Under the pieces are notes generated by a model. The model did not search any database. It had not been told where the DNA came from and saw only the letters and a list, made by a program, of their open reading frames with translations. Shown here piece by piece: positions 53,857-63,527 of a stretch of 64,000 bases of DNA (positions within the stretch are counted from its first letter, which is position 1; every line of letters begins with the position of its first letter). The position numbers were made by a program, and so were the translations under genes. The stretch is from Armatimonadota bacterium (GTDB lineage Bacteria; Armatimonadota; UBA5829; DSUL01): positions 186,001 through 250,000 of the forward strand of contig AP024674.1 of assembly GCA_025998755.1 (NCBI GenBank), read 5' to 3'.

Positions 53857-56800
53857 ATGCTTGTTCATCTCCATGTCCACAGCGCGTTCTCGTTCCTGGA
53901 CGGATGCAGCTATCCGGAGGAGCTGGTGGAGCGCGCGGCGGAGCTGGGATACCGCGCCTTGGCTCTGACCGACCACGACAACCTGAGCGGCGTTATCCGG
54001 TTTGTGCGCGCCTGCCAGCAGACCGGCATCACGCCCGTGGTGGGCGTGGAGCTGACGGTCATGGATGACACTGGCGGAGCGGAGCGGTTTCACCTGACGC
54101 TGCTTGCGGCCACACGGAAGGGCTATGGCAACATCTGCCGCTTGGTGACCCTGGGCTACGAACACGGCGGTCGACGTACGCCGGCCGTCCCTAGGCGCCT
54201 GCTGAAGGAGCACAGCGCCGGCATCATCGCCCTGTCCGGCTGCCGCAAGGGAGAGGTGCCGCGGCGTCTGGCGCAGGGACGCAGGGAAGATGCGCGGCGG
54301 GCAGCCATCTGGCACCGGGAGGTGTTCGCGGACGGCTACTTCCTGGAGATGCAAAGGCTGCTCCTGCCGGGTGAGATGCGCCTGCTGCGCGCGCTGGAGG
54401 ATCTGGGCAGGGAACTGGACATCCCTCTGGCCGCGACGGGCGATGTCCACCATCTGCGCCGCGGTGACCTTCCCGCGCACGATATTCTGACCTGCGTGCG
54501 CACCCTCACCAGGGTGGACGAGCCCCACCCGGAGCGTCCTTTCAACGCCGAGAGGTATCTGGCGGAGCCCGGCGAAATGCGCCGCCGCTTCGCGCAGTGG
54601 CCTCAGGCGCTGGAGAACACGGGGCGCATTGCGGAGCGCTGCTGCGGCGGCGTTCCGGACCTCTCGCGTCCCCGTCTGCCCCGCCCGGCCATGGTGGAAG
54701 GGGAGGCACGGGAGTTCCTGCGCACCCTGGTGTTTCATGGGGCAAGGGAGCGCTACGGGACGATCACGGAGAAGGTCCGCCGGCGTCTGGAGCATGAGCT
54801 CTCCATCATCGCCAGACTGGGCTGCGAACCGTATTTCCTGACGGTGTGGGACATCGTGCGGGAGGCGCGCTCTCGCGGCATCCGGACATCCGGGCGAGGA
54901 TCGGTGGTGGACTCCGCGGTGGGACACTGTCTGTGGATCTCGGATATTGACCCGATCGCGGCGGATCTGCCGTTCGAGCGTTTTATGTCCGTGGAGCGCT
55001 CTCAGATGCCGGACATAGACGTGGACTTCCCCAGGGAGCGGCGGGACGAGCTGGTGCGATGGGTGCAGGAGCGATACGGACGCGAACACGTGGCCGGTGT
55101 CTGCACGTTCCAGACGTTCCGGGCGCGCTCCGCCCTGCGGGAGATCGGCAAGGCGATGGGCCTGCCGGAGGAGGAGATCGGGCTGCTTGCGAAGCGGGTG
55201 CGGGGCGCCGATGCGGATGAAATCGCCGATGCGATGGAGCGCCAGCCACAGGTCATCCATCAGGCGACTCACGCGAAGCGCTACACGCGCCTGTTCGAGA
55301 TGTGCGCGCGTGTGGCCGGGCTGCCGCGGATGATCTCCACGCACCTGGCCGGTATAGTGATTACGGATGTACCTATACTGGACTATACACCCCTGCAGCC
55401 CACGGCCAAAGGCGTGGTGCAGATCGCCCACTTCGACAAGGACGACATCGAGGCCATTGCCCTGAAGACGGACCTGCTGTCGCTGCCCATCCTGGGAGCC
55501 GTGGATCAGGCCCGCGAGGTCTGCCCGTACGAATCCATCCCGGACGGCGACGAGCAGACCTTCCGCACGATCCGCTGCGGGGAAGCCGTCGGGGCGTTCG
55601 AACTGCAGAGCCCGGCCCAGCGCGCACTTCACACCCGTGTGCGCACTCGCAGCAAGAAGGACATCATCGACAGCATCGCCCTCATCCGTCCCGGGCCGGG
55701 GATGGGAGGGATGACGGAAAACTACATCCGCCGCCGGCTGGGTCTGGAGCCGGTCACGTATATTCATCCCTCCCTGGAGGAGCCGCTCCGGCACACCTAC
55801 GGGATCATCATCTTCCAGGAGCAGGTCATCGAAGTGGCATGCGCGGCGGCGAAGTTCACGCCCGGGGAGGCAGATATCCTTCGGAAGATGATCACGCACG
55901 CCCGCTCGCGGCAGGCGATGGAGAGGCTCAGGGCGGGATTCATGGAGAAGGCGCGGGCAAACGGCCTGTCGGAGGAGCAGGCGGAGCAGGTGTTCCGCTG
56001 CATCGCCGGCTTTGCGGGCTACGGGTTCGCGGAGGGGCATGCGCGGGCGTTCGGGGAGATCGCCTACCGCAGCTCGTATCTTCTGACCCACCATCCGGCG
56101 CACTATTTCGCCGGCCTTCTGAACAACCAGCCGATGGGGTTTTATCCGCCGAACACGCTGGCGGCTCAGGCGCGCATCCGGGGGGTGCGCATCCTGCCCG
56201 TGGACATCAACCGCAGCCAGACCTGGACCACGTCCACGGACGATTCCATACGCCTGGGGTTTCATCTGGTGAAAGGGTTGTCCAGACACCTGATGCAGGC
56301 GATACCGCTGCAGGCGCCCTTCACGGACGTCCGCGATTTCTGCCGCCGCTGCCGCCCCTCCGTAAGAGAGCTGGAATCCCTGATCATGGCCGGGGCGTTC
56401 GATTTGCTGCACCCGAACCGGCGCGCGCTTCTGTGGCAGGCTGAGATGGCCGCGCGGGCGGGGCGCAGAAGCGAGAGCGCGATCCAGGGCGTGCTTCTGG
56501 ATGTCTGGCCGGAGGCGCCCGAGGTGCCGGACTTCACAGAGACCCAGCTGCTCAGCCTGGAATACGGCGCGACGGGCATCACGGCGAACTGTCACCTGGT
56601 CTCGCTGCTGCGCCCGAAGTTTGACGCACTTCGCCTGCTGACGACCAACGATATGCTCTGGATCCCTCCGGGCCAGAAGGTGCGTGTGGGAGGGCTGACC
56701 CTCTGCCCCCACACGCCTCCCACGCGCAGCGGCAGACGGGTGCTGTTCTTCTGTCTGGAGGACGAGTTCGGGCTGGTGGACGTCACCTGCTTCGAGGACG

Positions 56801-56994
56801 CCTTCCACGCAAGCGGCTATCTGGCGTTCTCCGAGCCGCTGCTCATTGTGGAGGGGACGCTTCAGAAGCGGGGGCTCGGGCACTCCATCCTGGCGGAGCG
56901 CGTGAGGCCGGTGCCGAAGACGCTGTCCGCGGAGCGCGCGGCCACCGAAGCGCTCCAGCTACCGGAGCCGCGTATCAACGCCTCCGCACGGTAA
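53857..56994 (+). CDS. dnaE2: Error-prone DNA polymerase DnaE2
   Basis: 1045 residues, the DnaE2 length (shorter than replicative DnaE1). The N-terminal PHP domain begins HLHVHSAFSFLDG and contains ALALTDHDNLSGV. The palm has SGRGSVVDSAVGHCLWISDI and the catalytic PDIDVDFPRERRDE. IIFQEQVIEVACAAAKFTPG and GYGFAEGHARAFGEIAYRSS are typical fingers and thumb segments. A C-terminal OB-fold follows (VLFFCLEDEFGLVDVTCFED). DnaE2 works with ImuB and ImuA in SOS mutagenesis. The start ATG has GAGGGAGG upstream. The LexA box at 52123 and the imuB-like gene support the assignment; no imuA is visible. Confidence 0.95.
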   Translation: MLVHLHVHSAFSFLDGCSYPEELVERAAELGYRALALTDHDNLSGVIRFVRACQQTGITPVVGVELTVMDDTGGAERFHLTLLAATRKGYGNICRLVTLGYEHGGRRTPAVPRRLLKEHSAGIIALSGCRKGEVPRRLAQGRREDARRAAIWHREVFADGYFLEMQRLLLPGEMRLLRALEDLGRELDIPLAATGDVHHLRRGDLPAHDILTCVRTLTRVDEPHPERPFNAERYLAEPGEMRRRFAQWPQALENTGRIAERCCGGVPDLSRPRLPRPAMVEGEAREFLRTLVFHGARERYGTITEKVRRRLEHELSIIARLGCEPYFLTVWDIVREARSRGIRTSGRGSVVDSAVGHCLWISDIDPIAADLPFERFMSVERSQMPDIDVDFPRERRDELVRWVQERYGREHVAGVCTFQTFRARSALREIGKAMGLPEEEIGLLAKRVRGADADEIADAMERQPQVIHQATHAKRYTRLFEMCARVAGLPRMISTHLAGIVITDVPILDYTPLQPTAKGVVQIAHFDKDDIEAIALKTDLLSLPILGAVDQAREVCPYESIPDGDEQTFRTIRCGEAVGAFELQSPAQRALHTRVRTRSKKDIIDSIALIRPGPGMGGMTENYIRRRLGLEPVTYIHPSLEEPLRHTYGIIIFQEQVIEVACAAAKFTPGEADILRKMITHARSRQAMERLRAGFMEKARANGLSEEQAEQVFRCIAGFAGYGFAEGHARAFGEIAYRSSYLLTHHPAHYFAGLLNNQPMGFYPPNTLAAQARIRGVRILPVDINRSQTWTTSTDDSIRLGFHLVKGLSRHLMQAIPLQAPFTDVRDFCRRCRPSVRELESLIMAGAFDLLHPNRRALLWQAEMAARAGRRSESAIQGVLLDVWPEAPEVPDFTETQLLSLEYGATGITANCHLVSLLRPKFDALRLLTTNDMLWIPPGQKVRVGGLTLCPHTPPTRSGRRVLFFCLEDEFGLVDVTCFEDAFHASGYLAFSEPLLIVEGTLQKRGLGHSILAERVRPVPKTLSAERAATEALQLPEPRINASAR

Positions 56995-57145
56995 CTCACG
57001 CATTCCCGCCGAGCCCTCTCACTGCGCGAGATGCAAGCGGCGGTACATTTCCGGAACGTCAGTTCAGATCTGCGGACCCACGTCGCAAAGATTTCATGGA
57101 AAGACATCCTATTTTCATCGGGTAGACCTTGTCTAATGTCGGAAG

Positions 57146-57240
57146 AGTATGGTAGCCTTGCCGGGAAGGTTTGCTTGGTAAGGAGTCGGGCAGGGCAGGC
57201 AATCCTTTTGACCGGTCGTCTCTTGCGCGCCCCGCTTCCC
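57146..57240 (+). promoter_or_regulatory. Conserved leader element, copy 2
   Basis: Counterpart of 31450-31565, upstream of the intact PEP-CTERM-like gene. GCCTTGCC can pair with GGCAGGGC (8 bp, one G-U), and GCCGGGAAG can instead pair with CTTCCCGGGC further on, giving two mutually exclusive folds. In copy 1 both pairings are weaker. Confidence 0.55.
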
Positions 57241-57317
57241 GGGCATTCCTTTTGAAGAACTCATCACCGTCTCCGCGCGCGTGCCGTGCGCTGCTCGTGG
57301 GGGCGAAAGGAGCAAAC

Positions 57318-57953
57318 ATGAAAACTCTTTTTCTCACCGTTGTCCTGGTAGCGATGCTGGCTACCGTGGTGGAGGCTCAGTATCCCGGAGTCCTGGTGCT
57401 GCGGGATGAGGACCGCCCAAGCGCAGTCGATTACGTGCAGGTGACCTACTATGCTCCCAACTCCCTGACCCTGACCGAAATCCCCGCTCCTCCTCTTTCC
57501 GTCTCCCTCAATCCTTCTCCCTCCGTTGGGTGGGAGGTGTTCGGAGGGTGGGACGTGGCGGGCCGTCTGCTGGGATGGGCCTCTGGTCCCGCCTCCAGGG
57601 TGCAGAGTGTGACGTTCTGTCCCAACAGGGTGCAGTCGCCTCTTCTCGCCAGAGTGCAGGGGTACCTGGGTCCCACCAAGCAGTGGGACTACTACATAAC
57701 GCGCAGCAGTGCGTACGAATATTTTGTCGATGTCATGTTCTGGTGGGATGCCCGCTATGGCTGGATGGAATACCGGGTGATCGACGATCAGCCGCAGGAA
57801 GTGCCGGTTGAGGATCCTGGTAATCTGCGGTTCCTGAACACGCCGATTGCGCGTGCGGTGGCTCCGGTGGTGCCGGAGCCACCACTGGTGCAGATGGGCA
57901 TTATGGTGGGGTTTGGCATGCTGGGGTTATTGCGGGCACGGTGTAGGGCGTAG
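57318..57953 (+). CDS. Exported PEP-CTERM-like protein of unknown function
   Basis: 211 residues. The ATG at 57318 has AAAGGAG upstream; the start MKTLFLTVVLVAMLATVVEA is a signal peptide. The body is beta-rich, with Trp and Tyr (VGWEVFGGWDV, QWDYYITRSSAYEYFVDVMF). The C-terminus VPEPPLVQMGIMVGFGMLGL then LRARCRA has the PEP motif, a hydrophobic helix and Arg tail of PEP-CTERM proteins, which are sorted by exosortase. No exosortase gene is in the window. A decayed paralogue with the same leader is at 31628. Confidence 0.78.
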   Translation: MKTLFLTVVLVAMLATVVEAQYPGVLVLRDEDRPSAVDYVQVTYYAPNSLTLTEIPAPPLSVSLNPSPSVGWEVFGGWDVAGRLLGWASGPASRVQSVTFCPNRVQSPLLARVQGYLGPTKQWDYYITRSSAYEYFVDVMFWWDARYGWMEYRVIDDQPQEVPVEDPGNLRFLNTPIARAVAPVVPEPPLVQMGIMVGFGMLGLLRARCRA

Positions 57954-57990
57954 CCGTTTGGCTTTCGCTGAACATGCACTCACCTTTTCG

Positions 57991-58017
57991 GGACCCGGTC
58001 TGATGTGGGCCGGGTCC
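57991..58017 (+). terminator. Hairpin after the PEP-CTERM-like gene
   Basis: GGACCCGG / CCGGGTCC with an 11-base loop, then TGTTGTTTTG. Near-identical to the hairpin at 48895. Confidence 0.7.
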
Positions 58018-58099
58018 TGTTGTTTTGCCCAGGCGACGGGCCGGGAGATTTCCGGACAGCCGCACCTGGCGACTACTCTCGGACGTGCGGCTGCCTCTC

Positions 58100-58266
58100 C
58101 AGCGCTGCGCCCGCTCCCCGTCGCCGAAAACGGCTGCGAATTCGTGAGTGCGGAAATGCTTGACCGGGTGGCCGGAGGAGTGGTAAGATGGGCCAGCGAT
58201 TCAATCCGTTCGGAGCCGTCGCCCCGTTCTTGAGAGGTGAAAAATGAAGGAGAAGATCGTCAGGGT
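58100..58266 (+). repeat. Third copy of the WD40-cassette leader
   Basis: About 165 bases from the promoter region to the first eight codons (MKEKIVRV) match the leader at 16356 and 49004, then diverge abruptly into a different gene. Confidence 0.9.
58160..58189 (+). promoter_or_regulatory. Promoter of the mosaic protein gene
   Basis: TTGACC, 18-base spacer, TAAGAT, within the shared leader. Confidence 0.7.
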
Positions 58267-61200
58267 GGGGACTCTGATTAGTCGAGTTGTAACGATATGC
58301 TCGGTCGGAAGAAAGAGCACTTGGGGCGTCAGGACAGTCTCCCTGAAGCGCCTCTTCCCTCCTGTAGTTGCTTCTGGCAATGCCTTTTGTCCTTTAGCTT
58401 CTGACTCCCTCTCGGGAGACTATCACTGCTGCAGACCTCGTCAGCACAGCGCATGGTTCACCGGTTGGTGTGACACTATCTGTTTCCTATTGTGTTTATG
58501 GGCAGGCTCTTTTGGCTGTGTTTACCCGTTGCCCAACGGCAACTTCGAAACCGGTCAACTTGCTCCTTGGACCAGCGCGGGCTTGAATAGCGGTATCACT
58601 AGAGTTGTTCCCGTCTCCTCGGTCATATCGCCTGGCGAGCATAATGGCCTGTACGTGGCGCAACTCGAATCGTACAACGGATGGACCAACTCTGTAGCAG
58701 TGCTGCGCTCCCCTGTCTTTCGACCTACCCTCCCTTACCTTCAATGGATACAGCGGTCGCAGAACATAAATGTCACTCTGGAAGCCAGATTGCTCTCATC
58801 GGATGGTCAGGTTCTCAAGTCCCTGCCCCTCGCGCCTGCGGACAGCGAATGGGACATTCAGGGTATGAGTGTGGCCGAGTACCTCGGTGAGGACATCATT
58901 CTCGAGTTCAGGCAGCACACGAATCGCGCACTATACGGATATGCAACCTGGATTGACAACATCGCACTTGTAGCAACGGACGTTACCCCTCCCTCAAAGC
59001 CGGTTGTCACCGATGACGGACCTGCTACCGGGAGCACCACAATCCTTCATGCATCTTGGACGTCGACAGATCCCGAGACAGGGATAGCGGAATATCAGTA
59101 CGCCATTGGCACATCTCCTGCGGATCCAGGAAGTGGGTATGTGGTCCCGTGGAAATCTGCAGGAACCGCGACGGAAGCTTTTGAGCAAGGCCTATCGCTG
59201 GTGCACGGCCAGCGTTATTACTGGTATGTACGCGCACGCAACGGAGAGGGAGTGTGGAGTGCGGTCGGAGTCAGTGACGGAATCATCGTGGACACGACTC
59301 CGCCCGTCGTTAGAGTGGTTCTTGACGATGGAGACCTCCAGGCTGCTACGGATAGGCTGAGAGCTTCCTGGCAAGCCGAGGACCCGGAATCTGGCATTGC
59401 CGAGTACGAGTATGCCATCGGCACGACCCCGACGGATCCAGGCTCCGGTTATGTGGTTCCGTGGACGTCTGCGCTGCAGCGCGAAGAAGCCGCTGAGCTT
59501 CCGCTTTCCTTGCAGCCAGGTCAGACATACTACTGGTACGTGCGGGCTAAAAACGGGGTTTGGCAATGGAGCGGCCCGGCCTCAAGCGATGGTATTCTAG
59601 TGGCTCCGCAACGCTTTACGACCTTCTACTCGGAGGATTTTAGTGCGGGATTCGGCCCTGAGTGGTACGTTACCCCATTTGGCGATCCGGATCGACCCCC
59701 TCTCCGGATTTCGGCAACGCCGTTGGGCAACCGAAGATATCTCGGTGCTTTCGGCGACCAGACTCTCCGCCTCAATCTTGGGAGTTTGCCCGATCATACT
59801 CATCTCTCGGTGAAATTGGATCTCTTTGTCATTGGTGAGTGGGAGGGCATAGCCTATCCTTATAATTCTCAGGACCTCTGGAGTATGCGATTATTGAACG
59901 GGCCAGAATTCATTTATACTTCCTTCGGCACATTGTGGGAGTATGGTTGGCATAGCCAGGCATACCCGAATCGGTATCCGATCACTATTCATCGGCCGGG
60001 CTATGGATCGGTCGCAAAAAACATACTCGGCTATTCCAGGGATTCAGTCTATCGCCTTGACTACACGGTTGAACACCAAGGCGCAGACGTTACTATTGTG
60101 ATGCAAGGGTTAATAATCGATCCTATCTCAAATGTCAGCTGGGGGATTGATAGCATCACGGTGTCACTAGCCCTGGTCGACTCGACGCCTCCGATGGTCC
60201 CAACCGTTGTGGATGCTGGAGGCTTCACCTCCACCTCAGGTGAGTTGACGGCCATTTGGACGTCGTCGGATCCTGAGTCCGTCATTGCGGAGTATCAGTA
60301 TGCCATTGGCACGTCTCCCACGGACCCCGGCAGCGGCTACGTGGTGGGCTGGAAGTCCGCAGGTCTGGCCACGGAGGTTACCGAGACGGGTCTGACGTTG
60401 CAGAACGGCGTGACGTATTACTGGTATGTGAAGGCCCGGAACGGCGCGGGCCTGTGGAGCCTGGTGGGTGTCAGCGACGGGATCACGGTGGACCTGGGTG
60501 GGCCGGATACAGAGATCACCTCCGGCCCCGCCGAAGGTGGCTTCACACCGGACACGGTGGCGAGGTTTGAGTTCGCGGGCTCGGACGATCTCACGCCGCC
60601 AGACGATCTCCAGTTCCAGTGGAGTGTGGACGGGGGAAGCTGGTCTGATTGGCAAGGCGCCACCTCTGCGCTTGTTTCCGGCCTGGGTGACGGGCAGCAC
60701 ACGTTCAGCGTGCGCAGCCGTGACCTGGCGGGCAACGAGGATCCCACCCCTGCAACCGTGACCTGGACGGTGGACACCACACCTCCCGGGGCGCCGATGG
60801 TCACAGACGAGGGCAGCCATCTTCCAGCGGGATCCAGCGTCCTGTCGGCCTCCTGGTCCGCACTTGATCCTGAGTCCGGGATTGTGGAGTATGAGTATGC
60901 TATTGGGACGTCTCGTGCCGATCCGGGAGCAGGTTACGTTGTTGGGTGGAAGTCGGCAGGAGCGGCGACGGCGGCGACGGAGCTTGAGCTTCCGCTGCAG
61001 ACGGGCCAGGTGTATTACTGGTATGTCAGGGCGCGCAACGGTGCGGGTGTCTGGAGCCTGGTGGGGGTGAGCGACGGAATCAAGGTTGGGCTGCCGGTTC
61101 TGAACCCTTCGAACGGGCACTATTACGAGATCATCCCGTTCCAGGGCGGCTGGCAGGAGGCCAACTTGCTGGCGCAGAGGCACATATACCGGAACTGTGC

Positions 61201-63388
61201 AGGTTATCTGGGAAGCCTGACGTCGTACGGGGAGATGCAGTGGTTGATGACGCATCTTCCTTCGGTGAATCCACTGGATCTGGACGAGATCTGGATTGGA
61301 GGATACCAGGACCGTGGCGCTCCGGACTTCCGGGAACCGGATCGGGGTTGGCGCTGGACGTCCGGCGAGCCGTGGGTGTTCGCGTGGTGGCATCCGGCGG
61401 GTGAGCCGAACGAGTTTCTGAGCGCGTTTGAAGACTTCGTGATGATGCACACGAAGCGGAATGGCTACTGGTATGATCTGCCGGAGAGCGGTGCGGGATA
61501 CATCGATGGCTACCTTGTGGAGTATGACGTGGTGGATACGACGGCGCCATCGGTGCCTGTGGTGTGGGACGGAGGCGATCTGACCTCCAGAGCTTCTGAG
61601 CTTTCTGCCACGTGGTCGTCTCAGGACGAGGAGACGGGCATTGCGGAGTATTGGTATGCTATCGGGACATCTCCCACGGATCCTGGGAGCGGCTACGAGG
61701 TGGTGTGGAAGTCTGCAGGGACGGCGACGGAGGCTGTGGAGAGGGGCCTGAACCTCCAGGATGGCGTGACGTATTACTGGTATGTGAAGGCGCGGAACGG
61801 CTACGGTCTGTGGAGCGCGGTGGGTGTGAGCGATGGCATGACGGTCGACAGTATTCCTCCTCACACGGTGGTCACCAGTGGGCCGGCGAACGGATCTTTC
61901 ACCGCCAGCAGTACAGCAGCATTCGCATTCAGTGCCACAGACAATGTTTCGAGCGCTGCCGAGCTGGTTTTCCAGTGGCGGCTTGATGGAGGCGACTGGA
62001 TCGACTGGAGCACGGAAGGAGTTGCTGTTTTCCACGGGCTGGCTGATGGACCCCATACCTTTGAAGTGCGTGCGCGGGACGAGGCCGGAAACGTGGAGGT
62101 GGCGACTGCAACGGTCTCCTGGACAGTAGACACGAGTGGGCCCGGGGTGCCTGTTGTCACGGACGATGGCGCCTTCACAGCGAGTGTGTTGACGCTATCG
62201 GCTTCCTGGGAATCGACCGACACGGAGTCCGGCATTGCGGAGTATCAGTATGCCATTGGCACGTCTCCCACGGACCCCGGCAGCGGCTACGTGGTGGGCT
62301 GGAAGTCCGCGGGTCCAGCCGAGCAGGTAACCGAGACAGGTCTGAGCCTGCAGAACGGCGTGACGTATTACTGGTACGTGAAGGCCCGGAACGGCGCGGG
62401 CCTGTGGAGCCTGGTGGGTGTCAGCGACGGGATAACGGTGGACCTGACCCCGCCGGATACTCTCATAACAGGCGGCCCGACGAACTCCGGCCTGAGCCGA
62501 ATCGCCGATGCCACGTTCACGTTCTCGGGAACGGACAATCTGGCCACATCCTCCGAGCTGCTGTTCCAGTGGAGGCTGGACAACGGCGAGTGGAGCGAGG
62601 CTTCCGCGGACACCTCAGCGCACGTAACGAACATTCCAGACGGGGTGCACACCTTCCAGGTCCGTGCTGTGGATGGTGCTGGGAATGCGGACCCGACGCC
62701 CGCATCGGTGACCTGGCGGGTGCTGGCGGGCCCCATGCCGCCGGAGGCGACTGGAGCGGGGCGCGCCAAGCTGCGGGCGGACGGTGTGGAGGTCCTCCTG
62801 ACGGGGTGCGTTGTGACAGCGTCTCCGGGCCAGGCGGCTGTGGGCCGGGCGTATGTGGAGAGCCTGGATCGCTCGTCGGGTCTTGCGTTGGTGACGGATG
62901 TGCCTGTGTTGGAGGGCCAGTTGATTGAGGCTGTGGGCCGGATGGGGACGAACGTGGACGGGGAGCGTGTGCTGACGGAGCCGTTCGTTCGTGTCATTGG
63001 CCAGGTGGAACCTTTGGATCCTGTGTTTGTGACGCTTGCGGGCGCGGCGGGAGGTCCGTTTGCCTACAACGGGGTGACCGGATCGGGTCAGCGTGGGGTG
63101 ACGGATCCTGCGGGGCGCGGTCTGAACATGACGGGCCTTCTGGTGCGAGTGAGCGGCTGGGTATCGGAGATAGACTCGAGCTTCATCCACATCAACGAGG
63201 GATCGCTGCCGGTGGTGGGAGGAGTGCGAGTGTCGAGTCTGAACGCGCCTTCGGGCATCCGCGTGAACGACTTCGTGACGGTGACGGGGATCTGCTCGAT
63301 GCGCCGTGTGGGTCTGTCGTATCAGTTGGTGATCCGTCCGCGTTCGTCTTCGGACTTCCAGGTGGTCACGAGTGCCGCGGGGCCATAA
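58244..63388 (+). CDS. Large secreted mosaic protein: fibronectin-like repeats, C-type-lectin domain, OB-fold end
   Basis: 1714 residues. The first codons match the WD40 cassette leader, and the signal-like hydrophobic segment (TICFLLCLWAGSFG) comes only at about residue 80, as if the leader had been joined to an older gene. Then: a jelly-roll domain (95-245); fibronectin-III-like repeats (from 249, 354, 649, 844, 1099, 1299) with the signature GIAEYQYAIGTSPTDPGSGY; a second jelly roll (455-640); three Ig-like modules (750, 1204, 1402); a C-type-lectin-like domain (about 957-1090, WQEANLLAQRH, WIGGYQDRGAPDF); and an OB-fold-like end (1500-1714) shared with the 28472 protein. Likely a surface adhesin or glycan-binding protein. 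Confidence 0.85.
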   Translation: MKEKIVRVGTLISRVVTICSVGRKSTWGVRTVSLKRLFPPVVASGNAFCPLASDSLSGDYHCCRPRQHSAWFTGWCDTICFLLCLWAGSFGCVYPLPNGNFETGQLAPWTSAGLNSGITRVVPVSSVISPGEHNGLYVAQLESYNGWTNSVAVLRSPVFRPTLPYLQWIQRSQNINVTLEARLLSSDGQVLKSLPLAPADSEWDIQGMSVAEYLGEDIILEFRQHTNRALYGYATWIDNIALVATDVTPPSKPVVTDDGPATGSTTILHASWTSTDPETGIAEYQYAIGTSPADPGSGYVVPWKSAGTATEAFEQGLSLVHGQRYYWYVRARNGEGVWSAVGVSDGIIVDTTPPVVRVVLDDGDLQAATDRLRASWQAEDPESGIAEYEYAIGTTPTDPGSGYVVPWTSALQREEAAELPLSLQPGQTYYWYVRAKNGVWQWSGPASSDGILVAPQRFTTFYSEDFSAGFGPEWYVTPFGDPDRPPLRISATPLGNRRYLGAFGDQTLRLNLGSLPDHTHLSVKLDLFVIGEWEGIAYPYNSQDLWSMRLLNGPEFIYTSFGTLWEYGWHSQAYPNRYPITIHRPGYGSVAKNILGYSRDSVYRLDYTVEHQGADVTIVMQGLIIDPISNVSWGIDSITVSLALVDSTPPMVPTVVDAGGFTSTSGELTAIWTSSDPESVIAEYQYAIGTSPTDPGSGYVVGWKSAGLATEVTETGLTLQNGVTYYWYVKARNGAGLWSLVGVSDGITVDLGGPDTEITSGPAEGGFTPDTVARFEFAGSDDLTPPDDLQFQWSVDGGSWSDWQGATSALVSGLGDGQHTFSVRSRDLAGNEDPTPATVTWTVDTTPPGAPMVTDEGSHLPAGSSVLSASWSALDPESGIVEYEYAIGTSRADPGAGYVVGWKSAGAATAATELELPLQTGQVYYWYVRARNGAGVWSLVGVSDGIKVGLPVLNPSNGHYYEIIPFQGGWQEANLLAQRHIYRNCAGYLGSLTSYGEMQWLMTHLPSVNPLDLDEIWIGGYQDRGAPDFREPDRGWRWTSGEPWVFAWWHPAGEPNEFLSAFEDFVMMHTKRNGYWYDLPESGAGYIDGYLVEYDVVDTTAPSVPVVWDGGDLTSRASELSATWSSQDEETGIAEYWYAIGTSPTDPGSGYEVVWKSAGTATEAVERGLNLQDGVTYYWYVKARNGYGLWSAVGVSDGMTVDSIPPHTVVTSGPANGSFTASSTAAFAFSATDNVSSAAELVFQWRLDGGDWIDWSTEGVAVFHGLADGPHTFEVRARDEAGNVEVATATVSWTVDTSGPGVPVVTDDGAFTASVLTLSASWESTDTESGIAEYQYAIGTSPTDPGSGYVVGWKSAGPAEQVTETGLSLQNGVTYYWYVKARNGAGLWSLVGVSDGITVDLTPPDTLITGGPTNSGLSRIADATFTFSGTDNLATSSELLFQWRLDNGEWSEASADTSAHVTNIPDGVHTFQVRAVDGAGNADPTPASVTWRVLAGPMPPEATGAGRAKLRADGVEVLLTGCVVTASPGQAAVGRAYVESLDRSSGLALVTDVPVLEGQLIEAVGRMGTNVDGERVLTEPFVRVIGQVEPLDPVFVTLAGAAGGPFAYNGVTGSGQRGVTDPAGRGLNMTGLLVRVSGWVSEIDSSFIHINEGSLPVVGGVRVSSLNAPSGIRVNDFVTVTGICSMRRVGLSYQLVIRPRSSSDFQVVTSAAGP

Positions 63389-63445
63389 GGCGATCGGTTT
63401 CTCGGCAAAGCGTTTCGCGTGTTGGCAGGCTTCGCGCCAAAAAGC

Positions 63446-63475
63446 TTGACCTGGCAGGTGTCTGAGGAGTATTAT
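63446..63475 (+). promoter_or_regulatory. Promoter of the third WD40 gene
   Basis: TTGACC, an 18-base spacer and TATTAT, 53 nt before the ATG at 63528. The -35 and spacing match the shared leader promoter, but the rest is different. Confidence 0.7.
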
Positions 63476-63527
63476 GGAGGCACATTGGGCAAACTAGAGC
63501 CCATTTGGGACCCGAGGGAGAGTGGAA

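Noticed and set aside
53536-56883. 1115-codon open frame antisense to dnaE2
   Set aside because: Common in GC-rich genes; the sense strand has all DnaE2 motifs.
57146-57240. Conserved leader as a c-di-GMP (GEMM) riboswitch
   Set aside because: Some bases look similar (GGTAGCC, GCCGGG), but the order and core GCAAA motifs do not fit.
60236-62056. 606-codon antisense open frame in the mosaic gene
   Set aside because: It follows the sense repeats and has no start signal.
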